Assembly (NCBI GenBank): GCA_963726665.1
Contig: CAVSDW010000012.1
Coordinates: 1-64,000, forward strand
Reading direction: 5' to 3'
DNA length: 64,000 nucleotides
Source of the DNA: RPQJ01 sp963726665
GTDB taxonomy: Bacteria; Pseudomonadota; Gammaproteobacteria; Steroidobacterales; Steroidobacteraceae
Shown piece after piece: positions 28,863 to 40,349 of the stretch. The position numbers were made by a program, and so were the translations under genes. How positions within the stretch are numbered: position 1 is the first letter of the stretch; every line of letters starts with the position of its first letter. The notes beneath the pieces were generated by a model. The model searched no databases. It saw only the letters and a list, made by a program, of their open reading frames with translations, and was not told where the DNA came from.

Positions 28863-29312
28863 TCAGTTCGCGGCGCGGGCCATCCCGCGGTCCGGCTCGG
28901 TGATGAACCCGACCTTCTGGATGCCACTGCGCTGGCAGAGCACGATCACCCGGCCGACATTCTCCCACTTTGTCTGCTTGTCCCCGCGCACGTGGACCTC
29001 AGGCTGCGGATCCATGACGGCCACGGTCTTGAGCTTGCCGAGCAGGGCCTCCTGCGTGGGAACGAGCGAGGTGTTCCAGTAGACGTTGCCGTCGACATCG
29101 ACCGCGATATTGACGTTCTCGGGCTTGGTCTGCGTCGGGATATTTGCCGCCTTCGGCAGGTTCACCTTGACGGACTGGGTGATCACCGGGACGGTGATCA
29201 GGAAGATGATGAGGAGCACCAGCATCACGTCGACCAACGGCGTGGTGTTGATCGCCGACATCGGCTCGTCGTCGCCTGACGGGCCACCGCCCGTCGAAAC
29301 TGACATGCCCAT
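28863..29312 (-). CDS. exbD: ExbD/TolR family biopolymer transport protein (first copy)
   Basis: 149-residue ExbD. The helix NTTPLVDVMLVLLIIFLIT has the essential aspartate. The periplasmic domain (DVDGNVYWNTSLVP, ... GIQKVGFITEPDRG) parallels the second copy but is clearly diverged. Two tandem exbD genes after exbB are seen in several gammaproteobacteria and may allow mixed ExbD pairs. Confidence 0.93.
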   Translation of the reverse strand: MGMSVSTGGGPSGDDEPMSAINTTPLVDVMLVLLIIFLITVPVITQSVKVNLPKAANIPTQTKPENVNIAVDVDGNVYWNTSLVPTQEALLGKLKTVAVMDPQPEVHVRGDKQTKWENVGRVIVLCQRSGIQKVGFITEPDRGMARAAN

Positions 29313-29347
29313 GGTGTCTTCTGCCTCCGCCGGTTCGGGTCAGCCGA

Positions 29348-30073
29348 TTACTTCTTGGGAGTGCCGCCGAGGACGCGTGCAGCGGTGCCTGAGACGCGCG
29401 AGCCGCTCACGATCACCTGCTCGAGGTCCGCCGAGAAGAGCTTCACCCTCTCCATGATCAGCTTGTTGCGGCCAAGCAGGTAGTTGTAGCCGAGCACCGC
29501 CGGCACAGCGACCGCGAGGCCGACGGCCGTCATGATCAGCGCCTCACCCACCGGGCCCGCGACCTTGTCGATGCTCGCCTGGCCAGCGACGCCGATCGAC
29601 ACGAGGGCGTGGTAGATGCCCCACACAGTGCCGAACAGTCCAATGAACGGCGCGGTCGAGCCGGTCGTCGCGAGGAACGGCAGCTGCGTGGTGAGCGCAT
29701 TGCCGATGCGGGCCACGCCGCGCGCGATCACGTTGTCGATCCACTCGTGCAGCGGGACCTCCTGGGTCATGCGCGAGTCGTGATGCTCTGCCGCGTCGAT
29801 CGCCTCGGCGGCGATGGAATGGAAAACGTTACCCTTGCCCGTGAGCTTGGTCACGCCGCTCTTGATGTTGTCGGCTGCCCAGAAATTCTTCTCTGCTTCC
29901 TTGGCCTGACCGAGCAGCCGCTTCTGTTCCCACCACTTGGTGAAAATGATGAACCACGAATAGGCGGACATCAGTACCAGCAGTACGAGAACGCCCTTGG
30001 TGACGTAGTCACCTTGCGCCCACATCGCCTGGATTCCGTACGGGTTGTCTACTGTGATCGATTCAGCGGCCAT
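29348..30073 (-). CDS. exbB: ExbB / MotA-TolQ-ExbB family proton channel protein
   Basis: 241-residue pentamer-forming subunit of the TonB motor. Helix 1 is YVTKGVLVLLVLMSAYSWFI. Helices 2-3 contain the family sequence STAPFIGLFGTVWGIYHALV and GEALIMTAVGLAVAVPAVLG. Located between tonB and two exbD genes. Confidence 0.95.
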   Translation of the reverse strand: MAAESITVDNPYGIQAMWAQGDYVTKGVLVLLVLMSAYSWFIIFTKWWEQKRLLGQAKEAEKNFWAADNIKSGVTKLTGKGNVFHSIAAEAIDAAEHHDSRMTQEVPLHEWIDNVIARGVARIGNALTTQLPFLATTGSTAPFIGLFGTVWGIYHALVSIGVAGQASIDKVAGPVGEALIMTAVGLAVAVPAVLGYNYLLGRNKLIMERVKLFSADLEQVIVSGSRVSGTAARVLGGTPKK

Positions 30074-30145
30074 GGGGAACTTCCTCCAACAACTCGGTTT
30101 TCGTATTCGTGGAACTTTAAAGTGCGTCGGCTCGGAGTACGGACG

Positions 30146-30802
30146 TCAGTCCGTCAGCCGGAAGGTGACCTGGAACGTGTGCCACATCGCTACGGGCTTG
30201 CCGTCTTCCTTGCCGGGCACGAAACGCCAGTTGCGCTGGACATCCTTTACTGCAGCCTCGTCCAGTTTTTCGAAGCCGCTGCTCTTGACGACCTTGACCT
30301 CGCCGACCTTGCCGCTGTCGAGCACGTAGGCGGCGAGCGTAACGGTGCCGGCCTCGCCCGCGCGCCTCGACGCGGGCGGATACTCGGGCTGGGTGATGCG
30401 GGCACCCTTGCCCTGGGTAGAAGGCAGGGTCTTCACGACCGCGTGTGCGGGCGCCGCGGGCGCCGCGGGCGCCACCGGGGCGGCAACCGGGCGCTCCGAG
30501 GTGACGTTGGTGATGGCGGTCGTCGGCCCGGTATCGGTCGCGATCTCGATCGACACCTCCGGCGGCGGCACGTACGGCGGCGGAGTGTCCATCTCGGGCG
30601 GGGGCGGAGGCGGCTTGTCCTCGTCGGGCTTCGAATCGATGATCTTCGTCTCGACCGGGCCCATCACGACCTCGACGACCTTTGCGCCAAGACCGGATGC
30701 GAGCACCCAGAAGAAAAAGACGTGGATGATGACGACCAGCACGAACGCGAGCGTTCGCTTGGCATTTTTTGCCGGATCGTCAATTGAATAATCGTACGCC
30801 AC
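30146..30802 (-). CDS. tonB: TonB energy transducer
   Basis: 218-residue TonB. An N-terminal membrane anchor (AFVLVVIIHVFFFWVLASG) precedes a proline-rich spacer (KPPPPPPEMDTPPPYVPPPE) and a C-terminal TonB domain (YPPASRRAGEAGTVTLAAYV, ... WRFVPGK). Starts with GTG at 30802 behind GGAGGGG. It heads the operon tonB-exbB-exbD-exbD-TPR, which powers TonB-dependent outer-membrane receptors encoded elsewhere. The upstream 30803-31003 has no clear promoter. Confidence 0.94.
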   Translation of the reverse strand: MAYDYSIDDPAKNAKRTLAFVLVVIIHVFFFWVLASGLGAKVVEVVMGPVETKIIDSKPDEDKPPPPPPEMDTPPPYVPPPEVSIEIATDTGPTTAITNVTSERPVAAPVAPAAPAAPAHAVVKTLPSTQGKGARITQPEYPPASRRAGEAGTVTLAAYVLDSGKVGEVKVVKSSGFEKLDEAAVKDVQRNWRFVPGKEDGKPVAMWHTFQVTFRLTD

Positions 30803-31003
30803 GTCCCCTCCGTCACAACGGGGCCTTATTCGATGATTCTTCCGGGGACTCCCGCGATCGCCCCCCGGAGAGTGGCGACACTACAAGAGCCTGTGCGCCG
30901 TCGCAACCCCGGAGGCGGCGCGCACTGTACCTACGCCCCGCTTCTAACTCAATAGCGTCCGGCAGTGCATCAATTCACTGCCTGGGAGCCTCATTGCTCG
31001 GGG

Positions 31004-32710
31004 TCATTGCTGCCTCGGGACCGTCCCGAGGTGGCGGTCCGTGACCGCCCCCAGCGAGGCGCTGCTCACAAGTTCGGCATATTTCGCCAGCACTCCTCGT
31101 TCCGCGTAGGGCCGCGGCGCCACCCATTGCTTCCTCCGAAGCGCAAGATCGGCGGCCGCGACCCCGATCTCCAGCGTACGCCGGGTCGCGTCGATGGTGA
31201 TCGGGTCGCCGTCTCGAACCAGCGCCAGCGGGCCACCGACCGCGGCCTCCGGCGACACGTGCCCGACGACGAATCCGTGGCTGCCGCCCGAAAAGCGCCC
31301 GTCGGTGACCAGCGCGACCCTGTCCCCCAGTCCCTTGCCCATGATCGCCGCCGTCGGGCTCAGCATTTCACGCATCCCGGGGCCGCCGCGCGGCCCCTCG
31401 TAGCGCACCACGATCACGTCGCCGGCGACCACCGTGCCGTCGAGGATCGCCTGCAATGTCGCCTCCTCGCCATCGAAAACCCGCGCCCGGCCCGAGAACT
31501 CGAGGCCCTCCTTGCCCGTGATCTTGGCGACCGCTCCTTCGGGCGCGAGGTTGCCGTAGAGGATCACGAGGTGGCTCTCGGGCTTGATGGGGTTGCCGAG
31601 CGGGCGGACGATGTCCTGCGATGCCGGATACCGCTTCACCCGGCGCAGGTTCTGCTTCAGGGTCTTGCCGGTCACGGTGAGGCAGTCACCATGCAGCAAC
31701 CCGGCCGACAGCAGTTCCTTCATGAGCGGCTGGATGCCGCCGATGCGAATGAGTTCCGACATCGAATAGCGACCACTGGGGCGCAGGTCGGCCAGGACCG
31801 GGACCCGCGAGCCGATGCGCGTGAAGTCGTCGAGCTCCAGCCGCACGCCCGCGGCATGCGCGATCGCGAGCAGGTGCAGGACCGCGTTGGTGGAGCCCGC
31901 GAGCGCAATCGTCACCACGATCGCGTTCTCGAACGCTTCGCGACTCAGGATGTCCGACGGCCGGATGCCGCGACGGACGAGGCCCACGACCGCCCGCCCC
32001 GCCTGCTCCGCGTCGAGACGCTTGGTGCGCGAGACGGCCTCCTGCGCCGAACTGTTGGCCAGGCTCATGCCCAGCGCCTCGATGGCCGAAGCCATCGTGT
32101 TGGCGGTGTACATGCCGCCGCAGCTCCCTGCTCCAGGGATCGCGGTGCGCTCGACTTCACGCAACTGCCGGTCCGAGATCGTGCCCTGCGCGTGGGCGCC
32201 GACCGCCTCGAACACCGACACGATGTCGCGCCGCCCGGCGCCCGGCCGGATGGTGCCGCCGTACACGAAGACCGCGGGCCGATTCAGTCGCGCGATGGCC
32301 ATCATGCAGCCGGGCATGTTCTTGTCACAGCCGCCGATCGCGACGATGCCGTCGAAACCCTGCGCCCCGGCCACTGTCTCGATCGAATCGGCGATCACTT
32401 CGCGCGACACGAGCGAATAGCGCATGCCGGGCGTGCCCATCGAGATCCCGTCCGAGACGGTGATGGTGCCGAACACGGTACTCTTGCCGCCCGCATCATC
32501 CGCACCGCGCGCGGCCGCCGTGGCCAGCTTGTCGATGTGCATGTTGCATGGCGTCAGGTTGCTCCAGGTCGAGGCGATGCCGACCTGCGGCCGCTTGAAG
32601 TCGCGATCGGTGTATCCAACCGCGCGCAGCATGGCGCGACTCGGCGTCTGCTTGACGCCGTCGAACACGAGTCTCGAGTGGGCGCGCGGGTCAACCTTGC
32701 GTCGGGTCAT
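31004..32710 (-). CDS. ilvD: Dihydroxy-acid dehydratase
   Basis: 568-residue Fe-S dehydratase of valine/isoleucine synthesis (2,3-dihydroxy acid to 2-keto acid). The Fe-S ligand cysteines are seen in LTPCNMHID, IGGCDKNMPGC and GAGSCGGMYTANTM. The ATG at 32710 follows AGGAGG. It is on the opposite strand from, and divergent to, the ilvC-leu operon 2.7 kb away. It follows an aminopeptidase and an MFS permease gene. Confidence 0.96.
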   Translation of the reverse strand: MTRRKVDPRAHSRLVFDGVKQTPSRAMLRAVGYTDRDFKRPQVGIASTWSNLTPCNMHIDKLATAAARGADDAGGKSTVFGTITVSDGISMGTPGMRYSLVSREVIADSIETVAGAQGFDGIVAIGGCDKNMPGCMMAIARLNRPAVFVYGGTIRPGAGRRDIVSVFEAVGAHAQGTISDRQLREVERTAIPGAGSCGGMYTANTMASAIEALGMSLANSSAQEAVSRTKRLDAEQAGRAVVGLVRRGIRPSDILSREAFENAIVVTIALAGSTNAVLHLLAIAHAAGVRLELDDFTRIGSRVPVLADLRPSGRYSMSELIRIGGIQPLMKELLSAGLLHGDCLTVTGKTLKQNLRRVKRYPASQDIVRPLGNPIKPESHLVILYGNLAPEGAVAKITGKEGLEFSGRARVFDGEEATLQAILDGTVVAGDVIVVRYEGPRGGPGMREMLSPTAAIMGKGLGDRVALVTDGRFSGGSHGFVVGHVSPEAAVGGPLALVRDGDPITIDATRRTLEIGVAAADLALRRKQWVAPRPYAERGVLAKYAELVSSASLGAVTDRHLGTVPRQQ

Positions 32711-32761
32711 GCGTCGTATCCTCCTGGGGGCCCGTATTCTGCGGCTTCCGTGGCTGCAAGG

Positions 32762-34021
32762 TCACGTTCGCGGACCGTGGCTTCCACGTAGCCTGCGCAT
32801 GGCGGTGAATTCCCGCGCGCCGAGCACGATCAGCGCCAGCGGCAGGAGCAGCGCCCACGCGCCGGTTCCGGGCCGCCAGGACTCGAGCCCGTGATACAGG
32901 CCGATGCCGATCGGGGGAACAAAGAGCCCGCGAACCCCGGTCAGGGTGACGTGCAGGGCCATGTAGCGGGTCTCCTCCCCTCGCGGAGCGAAGTCGTTGT
33001 GGCCGAGTGCCCAACCGAGGCTGCCGGCGGCGAGCGACGTGCCGAAGAGGATCGCACCCGGCCAGAGCAGCAATGGAGCGTCGAGCAGCACGGCCGACAC
33101 GAGGAACAGCGCCGCACCGGTCCCGACCCAGCCGTGCACCGAGCGGAACACCACCACGTGGTGGCGGTCGAGGAATCGCGCCCATGGCTGGATCGCGAAC
33201 GGTATGACGAGGATCGGCAGCGACGTGGTCACCGCGACCTGTACGAACGCGGACACGCGCAGCACGTCGCCGAGGCAGATCACCATGAGGGGTGGCAGCG
33301 TGAGCACGCCGGCGCCGAACAGGGACATCGCGTACATGTAGTGACGGAATGCCGCGTCGCGCGCCAGGAGCTCGCGGATGCCGGAAAAACTGAAGCTCGC
33401 GCCCTGCTCGAGTCTCTCCCGCTCAGCCTCGAGCAGGCTTTCCTCTCGCCGTACCCTGATGCGGCGAAATACGCGAGCCCCCGCGAGACCCGCGCATGCG
33501 GCCGCCACGATCGCGAACCTGTACCAATGCCCGCCCTGGCCCAGCAGCCAGCCCACCGCGAGCCCCACCGAGGCCAGCGCGATCGAGCCGTTGATCATGA
33601 TGCGTCCCGTGACGCGGGCCCGTAGATGTCGCGGGTAATTTGCGCTCCAGATCACCGAGCGGACCGTGTCCACCCCGGCCCACAGGAGTCGCGCCGCGCC
33701 GTACAGCAGCAGGAACGCGGCCAGCCCCACGCCGCCCTCCGGCACGAGTGCAAGCAGGGCCACGCACATCGCCAACGCGACCAGCAGAGGCTGCAGGAAG
33801 GCGACCTTGCGCCTGCCCTGCGCGCGTCGTGCATAGGCCAGGCTCGCGAGGTTTGCCCACGCGGGAGCGGAACTGACGAGCCCCACGACGAGATCCACGG
33901 CGAGGCCGTGCACGGAGTCGCGGAACAGCGACCGTACCATGACCGCGGCGGTGCCGCCCTCGACGATGCCGAGACAAAGATAGACCAGCGTCCAGGCGCG
34001 ACGCTCGTATCGCAGGTCCAC
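32762..34021 (-). CDS. MFS transporter
   Basis: About 419-residue permease with roughly eleven or twelve helices. It starts VDLRYERRAWTLVYLCLGIV. The family is clear from hydropathy, but no substrate signature is recognised. The GTG at 34021, 11 bp after the aminopeptidase stop, is preferred. The frame is open further upstream but would overlap the aminopeptidase coding sequence with a Cys/Arg-rich stretch. It lies between the aminopeptidase and ilvD; peptide or amino-acid transport is only a guess. Confidence 0.82.
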   Translation of the reverse strand: MDLRYERRAWTLVYLCLGIVEGGTAAVMVRSLFRDSVHGLAVDLVVGLVSSAPAWANLASLAYARRAQGRRKVAFLQPLLVALAMCVALLALVPEGGVGLAAFLLLYGAARLLWAGVDTVRSVIWSANYPRHLRARVTGRIMINGSIALASVGLAVGWLLGQGGHWYRFAIVAAACAGLAGARVFRRIRVRREESLLEAERERLEQGASFSFSGIRELLARDAAFRHYMYAMSLFGAGVLTLPPLMVICLGDVLRVSAFVQVAVTTSLPILVIPFAIQPWARFLDRHHVVVFRSVHGWVGTGAALFLVSAVLLDAPLLLWPGAILFGTSLAAGSLGWALGHNDFAPRGEETRYMALHVTLTGVRGLFVPPIGIGLYHGLESWRPGTGAWALLLPLALIVLGAREFTAMRRLRGSHGPRT

Positions 34022-34031
34022 GACGCCGCCG

Positions 34032-35420
34032 TCAGCCGTAACGCTCGACCAGCAGCGCGTACAGGGCACGCACCGCCTGAGGCTCCGCCCCGACGGGCCG
34101 CCCCGGCCGGTCCTTGCCGTTCCATGCGTAGAGGTCAACGTGCAGCCAGTCGCGCGCCTCGGTCACGAAGCGGCGCAGGAACAGGCCGCCGATGATCGAC
34201 CCGGCGAACGGCAAGGCAGACACGTTGTTGATGTCCCCGACGCGGCTCGTGATCTCGTCCTCGTACCCGTCCCACAGCGGCATCGGCCAGAGCGGGTCAC
34301 CGAGTTCCCGTCCGTGGCGTGCAAGCGCCTCGACCGTCTCGGTCCGGCTGCCGAAGAGCGCCGGAAGCTCAGGCCCGAGCGCCACGCGGGCGGCACCCGT
34401 CAGCGTCGCGAGGTCCACGAGGAGATCCGGCCTTTCGACGTCGGCGGCCGCGAGCGCATCGCAAAGCACGAGCCGCCCCTCGGCGTCGGTGTTGCCAACC
34501 TCGACGCACAGCCCCTTGCGCGTGACCAGCACGTCCCCGGGGCGGTAGGCGCTGCCCGAGATCGCGTTCTCCACCGACGGAACCAGGACCCGCAGGCGCA
34601 CGGGCAGCGCGCTCTCCATGACGAGGCGGGCGAGCGCAAGCACGCAGGCCGCGCCTCCCATGTCCTTCTTCATGAGCAGCATTCCTGGCGGGCCCTTGAT
34701 GTCGAGTCCGCCGGAATCGAAGCACACGCCCTTGCCGACCAGCGTCACGCGCGGCGCGCCCGGATCGCCCCAGCTGAAATCCACGAGTCGCGGCGCGGAT
34801 TCCGCGGCGCGTCCCACCGCGTGAATCGCCGGATAGCCCTCGCGAAGCGCGTCGCCCGTCACGATGTGACCGTGCGCGCCACAGCGAATCGCCATCTCCA
34901 GCGCCTGCTCGGCAAGCCGTTCAGGCGTCAGGTCGCAGGCCGGCGTATTGATGAGGTCGCGCGCCATGGCGAGCGCCGCCGAGACGCGCCGCACGTGCGC
35001 CATCTCGGCGAGTTGCGGCGGCACGAGCGAAGCGGCCGACTTTCCGGGCGTGGGCTTCGTTCTATATCGGTCGAATCGGTAGGAGCCGTAGGCCCAGCCG
35101 ATGGCGGCGGTCGTCGCCGACTGCGCAGGCAGCGCGGTGGCGATGCGCCAGCGCCCGGCCGGCAGACGGTCGGGCGCGCCCGCGATGTGCCACGGTTCCA
35201 GCGAGTCGACGGTGGCGAGATTTCCGAGGCCGAGCACGGCCATTCTCGGTTCGCCGTCCGCTCCCGGGACGGCCGCGACCTGGTGGCGCTCGGCCTTGAA
35301 CCGCACTGCCGCGAGCCAGCTCCGTGCAGCGGCGTCCTGCGCCTCGAGCCACGGGTCGAGGCCACCCTCGGTCACCAGCCAGAGCGGCCGCGCGGCCGCC
35401 GTGTCGTTTTCTTCGAACAT
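34032..35420 (-). CDS. Leucyl aminopeptidase family protein (M17)
   Basis: 462-residue di-zinc aminopeptidase. Metal-ligand and catalytic motifs are present: VGKGVCFDSGGLDIKG, LMKKDMGGA and NTDAEGRLVLCDALA (the M17 signature). The N-terminal domain is shorter and diverged compared with PepA. It is therefore probably a PepB-like or 'leucyl aminopeptidase family' enzyme lacking the DNA-binding role of PepA. It heads the minus-strand group before the MFS permease and ilvD genes. Confidence 0.92.
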   Translation of the reverse strand: MFEENDTAAARPLWLVTEGGLDPWLEAQDAAARSWLAAVRFKAERHQVAAVPGADGEPRMAVLGLGNLATVDSLEPWHIAGAPDRLPAGRWRIATALPAQSATTAAIGWAYGSYRFDRYRTKPTPGKSAASLVPPQLAEMAHVRRVSAALAMARDLINTPACDLTPERLAEQALEMAIRCGAHGHIVTGDALREGYPAIHAVGRAAESAPRLVDFSWGDPGAPRVTLVGKGVCFDSGGLDIKGPPGMLLMKKDMGGAACVLALARLVMESALPVRLRVLVPSVENAISGSAYRPGDVLVTRKGLCVEVGNTDAEGRLVLCDALAAADVERPDLLVDLATLTGAARVALGPELPALFGSRTETVEALARHGRELGDPLWPMPLWDGYEDEITSRVGDINNVSALPFAGSIIGGLFLRRFVTEARDWLHVDLYAWNGKDRPGRPVGAEPQAVRALYALLVERYG

Positions 35421-35459
35421 GGTGCCTACAGCTTAGCGGAACTTCTTTTTGCAGTGCGG

Positions 35460-35489
35460 TTGACAATCGCCCGCGCGCTATGCTGCTAT
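35460..35489 (+). promoter_or_regulatory. Sigma-70 promoter of the ilvC-leu operon
   Basis: A consensus -35 TTGACA (35460-35465) and a -10-like TGCTAT (35484-35489) are spaced by 18 bp. Transcription would begin near 35496, about 30 bp before the leader peptide. Confidence 0.7.
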
Positions 35490-35527
35490 CCACAGTTCGA
35501 CGTGCCCCTTGGAAAAGCAGGCCAGTG

Positions 35528-35641
35528 ATGAAGTTCGAGGCTTTGACCGCTCACGCCACGGCGACGGCTCACCAGCTGCCGGACCTGCTGCTTGGACTGC
35601 TTGTCCTGCTCCCCCTCGGGAGGTGCGGGGCCCCGGACTGA
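35528..35641 (+). CDS. Leucine-rich leader peptide of the ilvC-leu operon (attenuation)
   Basis: 37-codon open frame, ATG at 35528. It encodes a peptide with ten leucines clustered in DLLLGLLVLLPLG plus one valine, and lies between the operon promoter and an intrinsic terminator. This is the layout of ribosome-mediated attenuation: stalling at Leu codons when charged tRNA-Leu is scarce would let transcription continue into ilvC-leuACDB. Leucine codons used are mainly CTG, CTT and CTC. The mechanism is known for leuL/ilvL; its presence here is inferred from sequence. No clear Shine-Dalgarno was seen. Confidence 0.82.
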   Translation: MKFEALTAHATATAHQLPDLLLGLLVLLPLGRCGAPD

Positions 35642-35668
35642 AGGCGCAACGGCGCAGACGGATACCAG

Positions 35669-35710
35669 GAACCCCGCACCGGACATGATCCGGGGCGGGG
35701 TTCTTCGTTT
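35669..35710 (+). terminator. Attenuator terminator before ilvC
   Basis: Stem GAACCCCGC/GCGGGGTTC (35669-35677 with 35695-35703), extended by CCGG/CCGG and followed by the U-rich TTCTTCGTTT. It lies 28 bp after the leader-peptide stop and 40 bp before the ilvC start. Confidence 0.85.
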
Positions 35711-35749
35711 GGACACCCACCATCATCGACAGTCTCTGAGGAGTTTGAA

Positions 35750-36739
<990 letters not shown>

Positions 36740-36750
36740 AGGAGCACCCC

Positions 36751-38340
<1,590 letters not shown>

Positions 38341-38363
38341 GCGGACCGGCCACCGGAGCCTGA

Positions 38364-39767
38364 ATGACTGCGAAGACCCTGTTCGAGAAGGTCTGGGAAC
38401 GGCATGAAGTCGTCCCGGAGACAGCCGAAACGCCCGCCGTCCTGTACATCGACCTGCACCTCACGCACGAGGTGACGTCGCCGCAGGCCTTCTCGGTGCT
38501 GCGCAGCCGCGGCCTCGCGGTCCGGCGGCCCGATCGCACGCTCGTGACCATGGACCACTCGACCCCGACGCTCACCGCCCAGGTATTCGGCGGCGTGCCG
38601 ATCGCGCTCGAGTCCGCCGCGAAGCAGGTTCGCCAGCTGGAAATCAACTGCGCGGAATTCGGACTCGACCTGATCGGCCTGCGCGACGAGCGGCGCGGCA
38701 TCGTCCACATCATCGGCCCGGAACTCGGCGCCACGCAGCCCGGCAAGACCATCGTCTGCGGAGACAGCCACACGAGCACGCACGGCGCGTTCGGCGCACT
38801 GGCCTTCGGCATCGGGACGACGGAGGTGGGGTACGTGCTCGCGACGCAGTGCCTGCTGCAGCGAAAGCCGAAGACATTCGCCATCGAGGTCGCGGGACGG
38901 CTCGGCACCGGGGTGACCGCGAAGGACCTCGTGCTCGCCATCATCGGCCGCATCGGGGTGAATGGTGGCACCGGTCACGTGCTGGAGTTTCGCGGGCCTG
39001 GCATCGAGGCGCTTTCAATGGACGAGCGCATGACCGTCTGCAACATGTCCATCGAGGCCGGCGCCCGTGCGGGCATGGTCGCCCCGGACGAAACCACGTA
39101 CGACTACCTGAAGGGCCGGCCGCGTGCCCCGCAGGGCGAAGCCTGGGAGCGCGCGCTCGCCGACTGGCGCTCGCTCGGTTCGGATCCCGGTGCCGCCTAC
39201 GACAGGACGCTCAGGATCGACGCGAGCGCGGTCGAGCCGATGATCACCTACGGGACCAATCCCGGCATGGTAGCCCCCGTCTCGGGGCGCGTACCCGAGC
39301 GACCGGGGGACGCGGTGTTCGCGCGTGCGCTCGCGTACATGGGTCTCGAGCCGGGCGAATCCCTGCGCGACCGTCCGGTTCAGGTGGTGTTCATCGGCAG
39401 TTGCACGAACGCCCGGCTCTCCGACCTCGAACTCGCGGCCCGCGTCTTCGAGGGGCACAAGGTCGCCCCCGGAGTGCGGGCCCTCATCGTCCCCGGATCG
39501 CAGCAGATCAAGCGCGAGGCCGAGGCGCTGGGGCTGGCCCGCATCTTCATCGAGGCGGGTGCGGAGTGGCGCGAGTCCGGTTGCTCGATGTGCCTCGGCA
39601 TGAACGGCGACACCGTGGATCCCGGTCTCTACTGCGTGAGCACCAGCAACCGGAATTTCGAAGGCCGGCAGGGTGCGGGATCTCGCACCCTGCTCGCGAG
39701 TCCCGCCACGGCCGCGGCTGCAGCCATCCGCGGGCGGGTGACGGACCCGCGCGAATTCATACACTGA
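38364..39767 (+). CDS. leuC: 3-isopropylmalate dehydratase large subunit
   Basis: 467-residue aconitase-family subunit. The [4Fe-4S] cysteines are visible in FIGSCTNARLSDL and SGCSMCLGMN. The substrate motif CGDSHTSTHGAFGALAFGIG is intact. It works with LeuD to isomerise 2- to 3-isopropylmalate. It lies 23 bp after leuA and 6 bp before leuD. Confidence 0.97.
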   Translation: MTAKTLFEKVWERHEVVPETAETPAVLYIDLHLTHEVTSPQAFSVLRSRGLAVRRPDRTLVTMDHSTPTLTAQVFGGVPIALESAAKQVRQLEINCAEFGLDLIGLRDERRGIVHIIGPELGATQPGKTIVCGDSHTSTHGAFGALAFGIGTTEVGYVLATQCLLQRKPKTFAIEVAGRLGTGVTAKDLVLAIIGRIGVNGGTGHVLEFRGPGIEALSMDERMTVCNMSIEAGARAGMVAPDETTYDYLKGRPRAPQGEAWERALADWRSLGSDPGAAYDRTLRIDASAVEPMITYGTNPGMVAPVSGRVPERPGDAVFARALAYMGLEPGESLRDRPVQVVFIGSCTNARLSDLELAARVFEGHKVAPGVRALIVPGSQQIKREAEALGLARIFIEAGAEWRESGCSMCLGMNGDTVDPGLYCVSTSNRNFEGRQGAGSRTLLASPATAAAAAIRGRVTDPREFIH

Positions 39768-39773
39768 GGCCCC

Positions 39774-40349
39774 ATGGATCCGATCAGCGTCATCCGTTCG
39801 CGTACGGTCGTCATGCCGTCGACCAACATCGACACCGACCAGATCATCCCGGCCAGGTTCCTCACGACGACCACCCGCGAGGGCCTGGGCACCGCGCTCT
39901 TCGCGGACCTGCGTAATGGACCGGACGGCACGCCCCGCCCCGAATTCGTACTGAACAGACCCGAGTCGCGCGGCTGCCGCGTACTCGTCGCCGGCCGCAA
40001 CATCGGCTGCGGATCGTCCCGGGAACACGCGCCCTGGGCCCTGCTCGACTACGGTTTCCAGGCCGTCGTCAGCAGCGAAATCGCCGATATTTTCCGCAAT
40101 AACAGCCTGAAGAACGGGCTGCTGCCAGTCGTCGTGGACGAGTCGACCCACCAGTGGCTGCTCGAGAACCCGGGCGTCGAAGTCGAGATCGACCTCACGA
40201 GCTCGACGCTGCGACTGCCGGGCGGCCGCGATGTCGTATTTCCGATCGAGCCCTTCGCGCGCTACTGCCTGCTGAACGGCGTGGACGAACTCGGCTACCT
40301 CCTCGGGCAGGCCGAGGCGATATCCGCGTACGAGGGCCGGCACGCATGA
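39774..40349 (+). CDS. leuD: 3-isopropylmalate dehydratase small subunit
   Basis: 191-residue swivel-domain subunit. It starts with MPSTNIDTDQIIPARFL and carries the active-site loop GRNIGCGSSREHAPWAL. Its stop overlaps the leuB start (ATGA), so the two are coupled. Confidence 0.97.
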   Translation: MDPISVIRSRTVVMPSTNIDTDQIIPARFLTTTTREGLGTALFADLRNGPDGTPRPEFVLNRPESRGCRVLVAGRNIGCGSSREHAPWALLDYGFQAVVSSEIADIFRNNSLKNGLLPVVVDESTHQWLLENPGVEVEIDLTSSTLRLPGGRDVVFPIEPFARYCLLNGVDELGYLLGQAEAISAYEGRHA

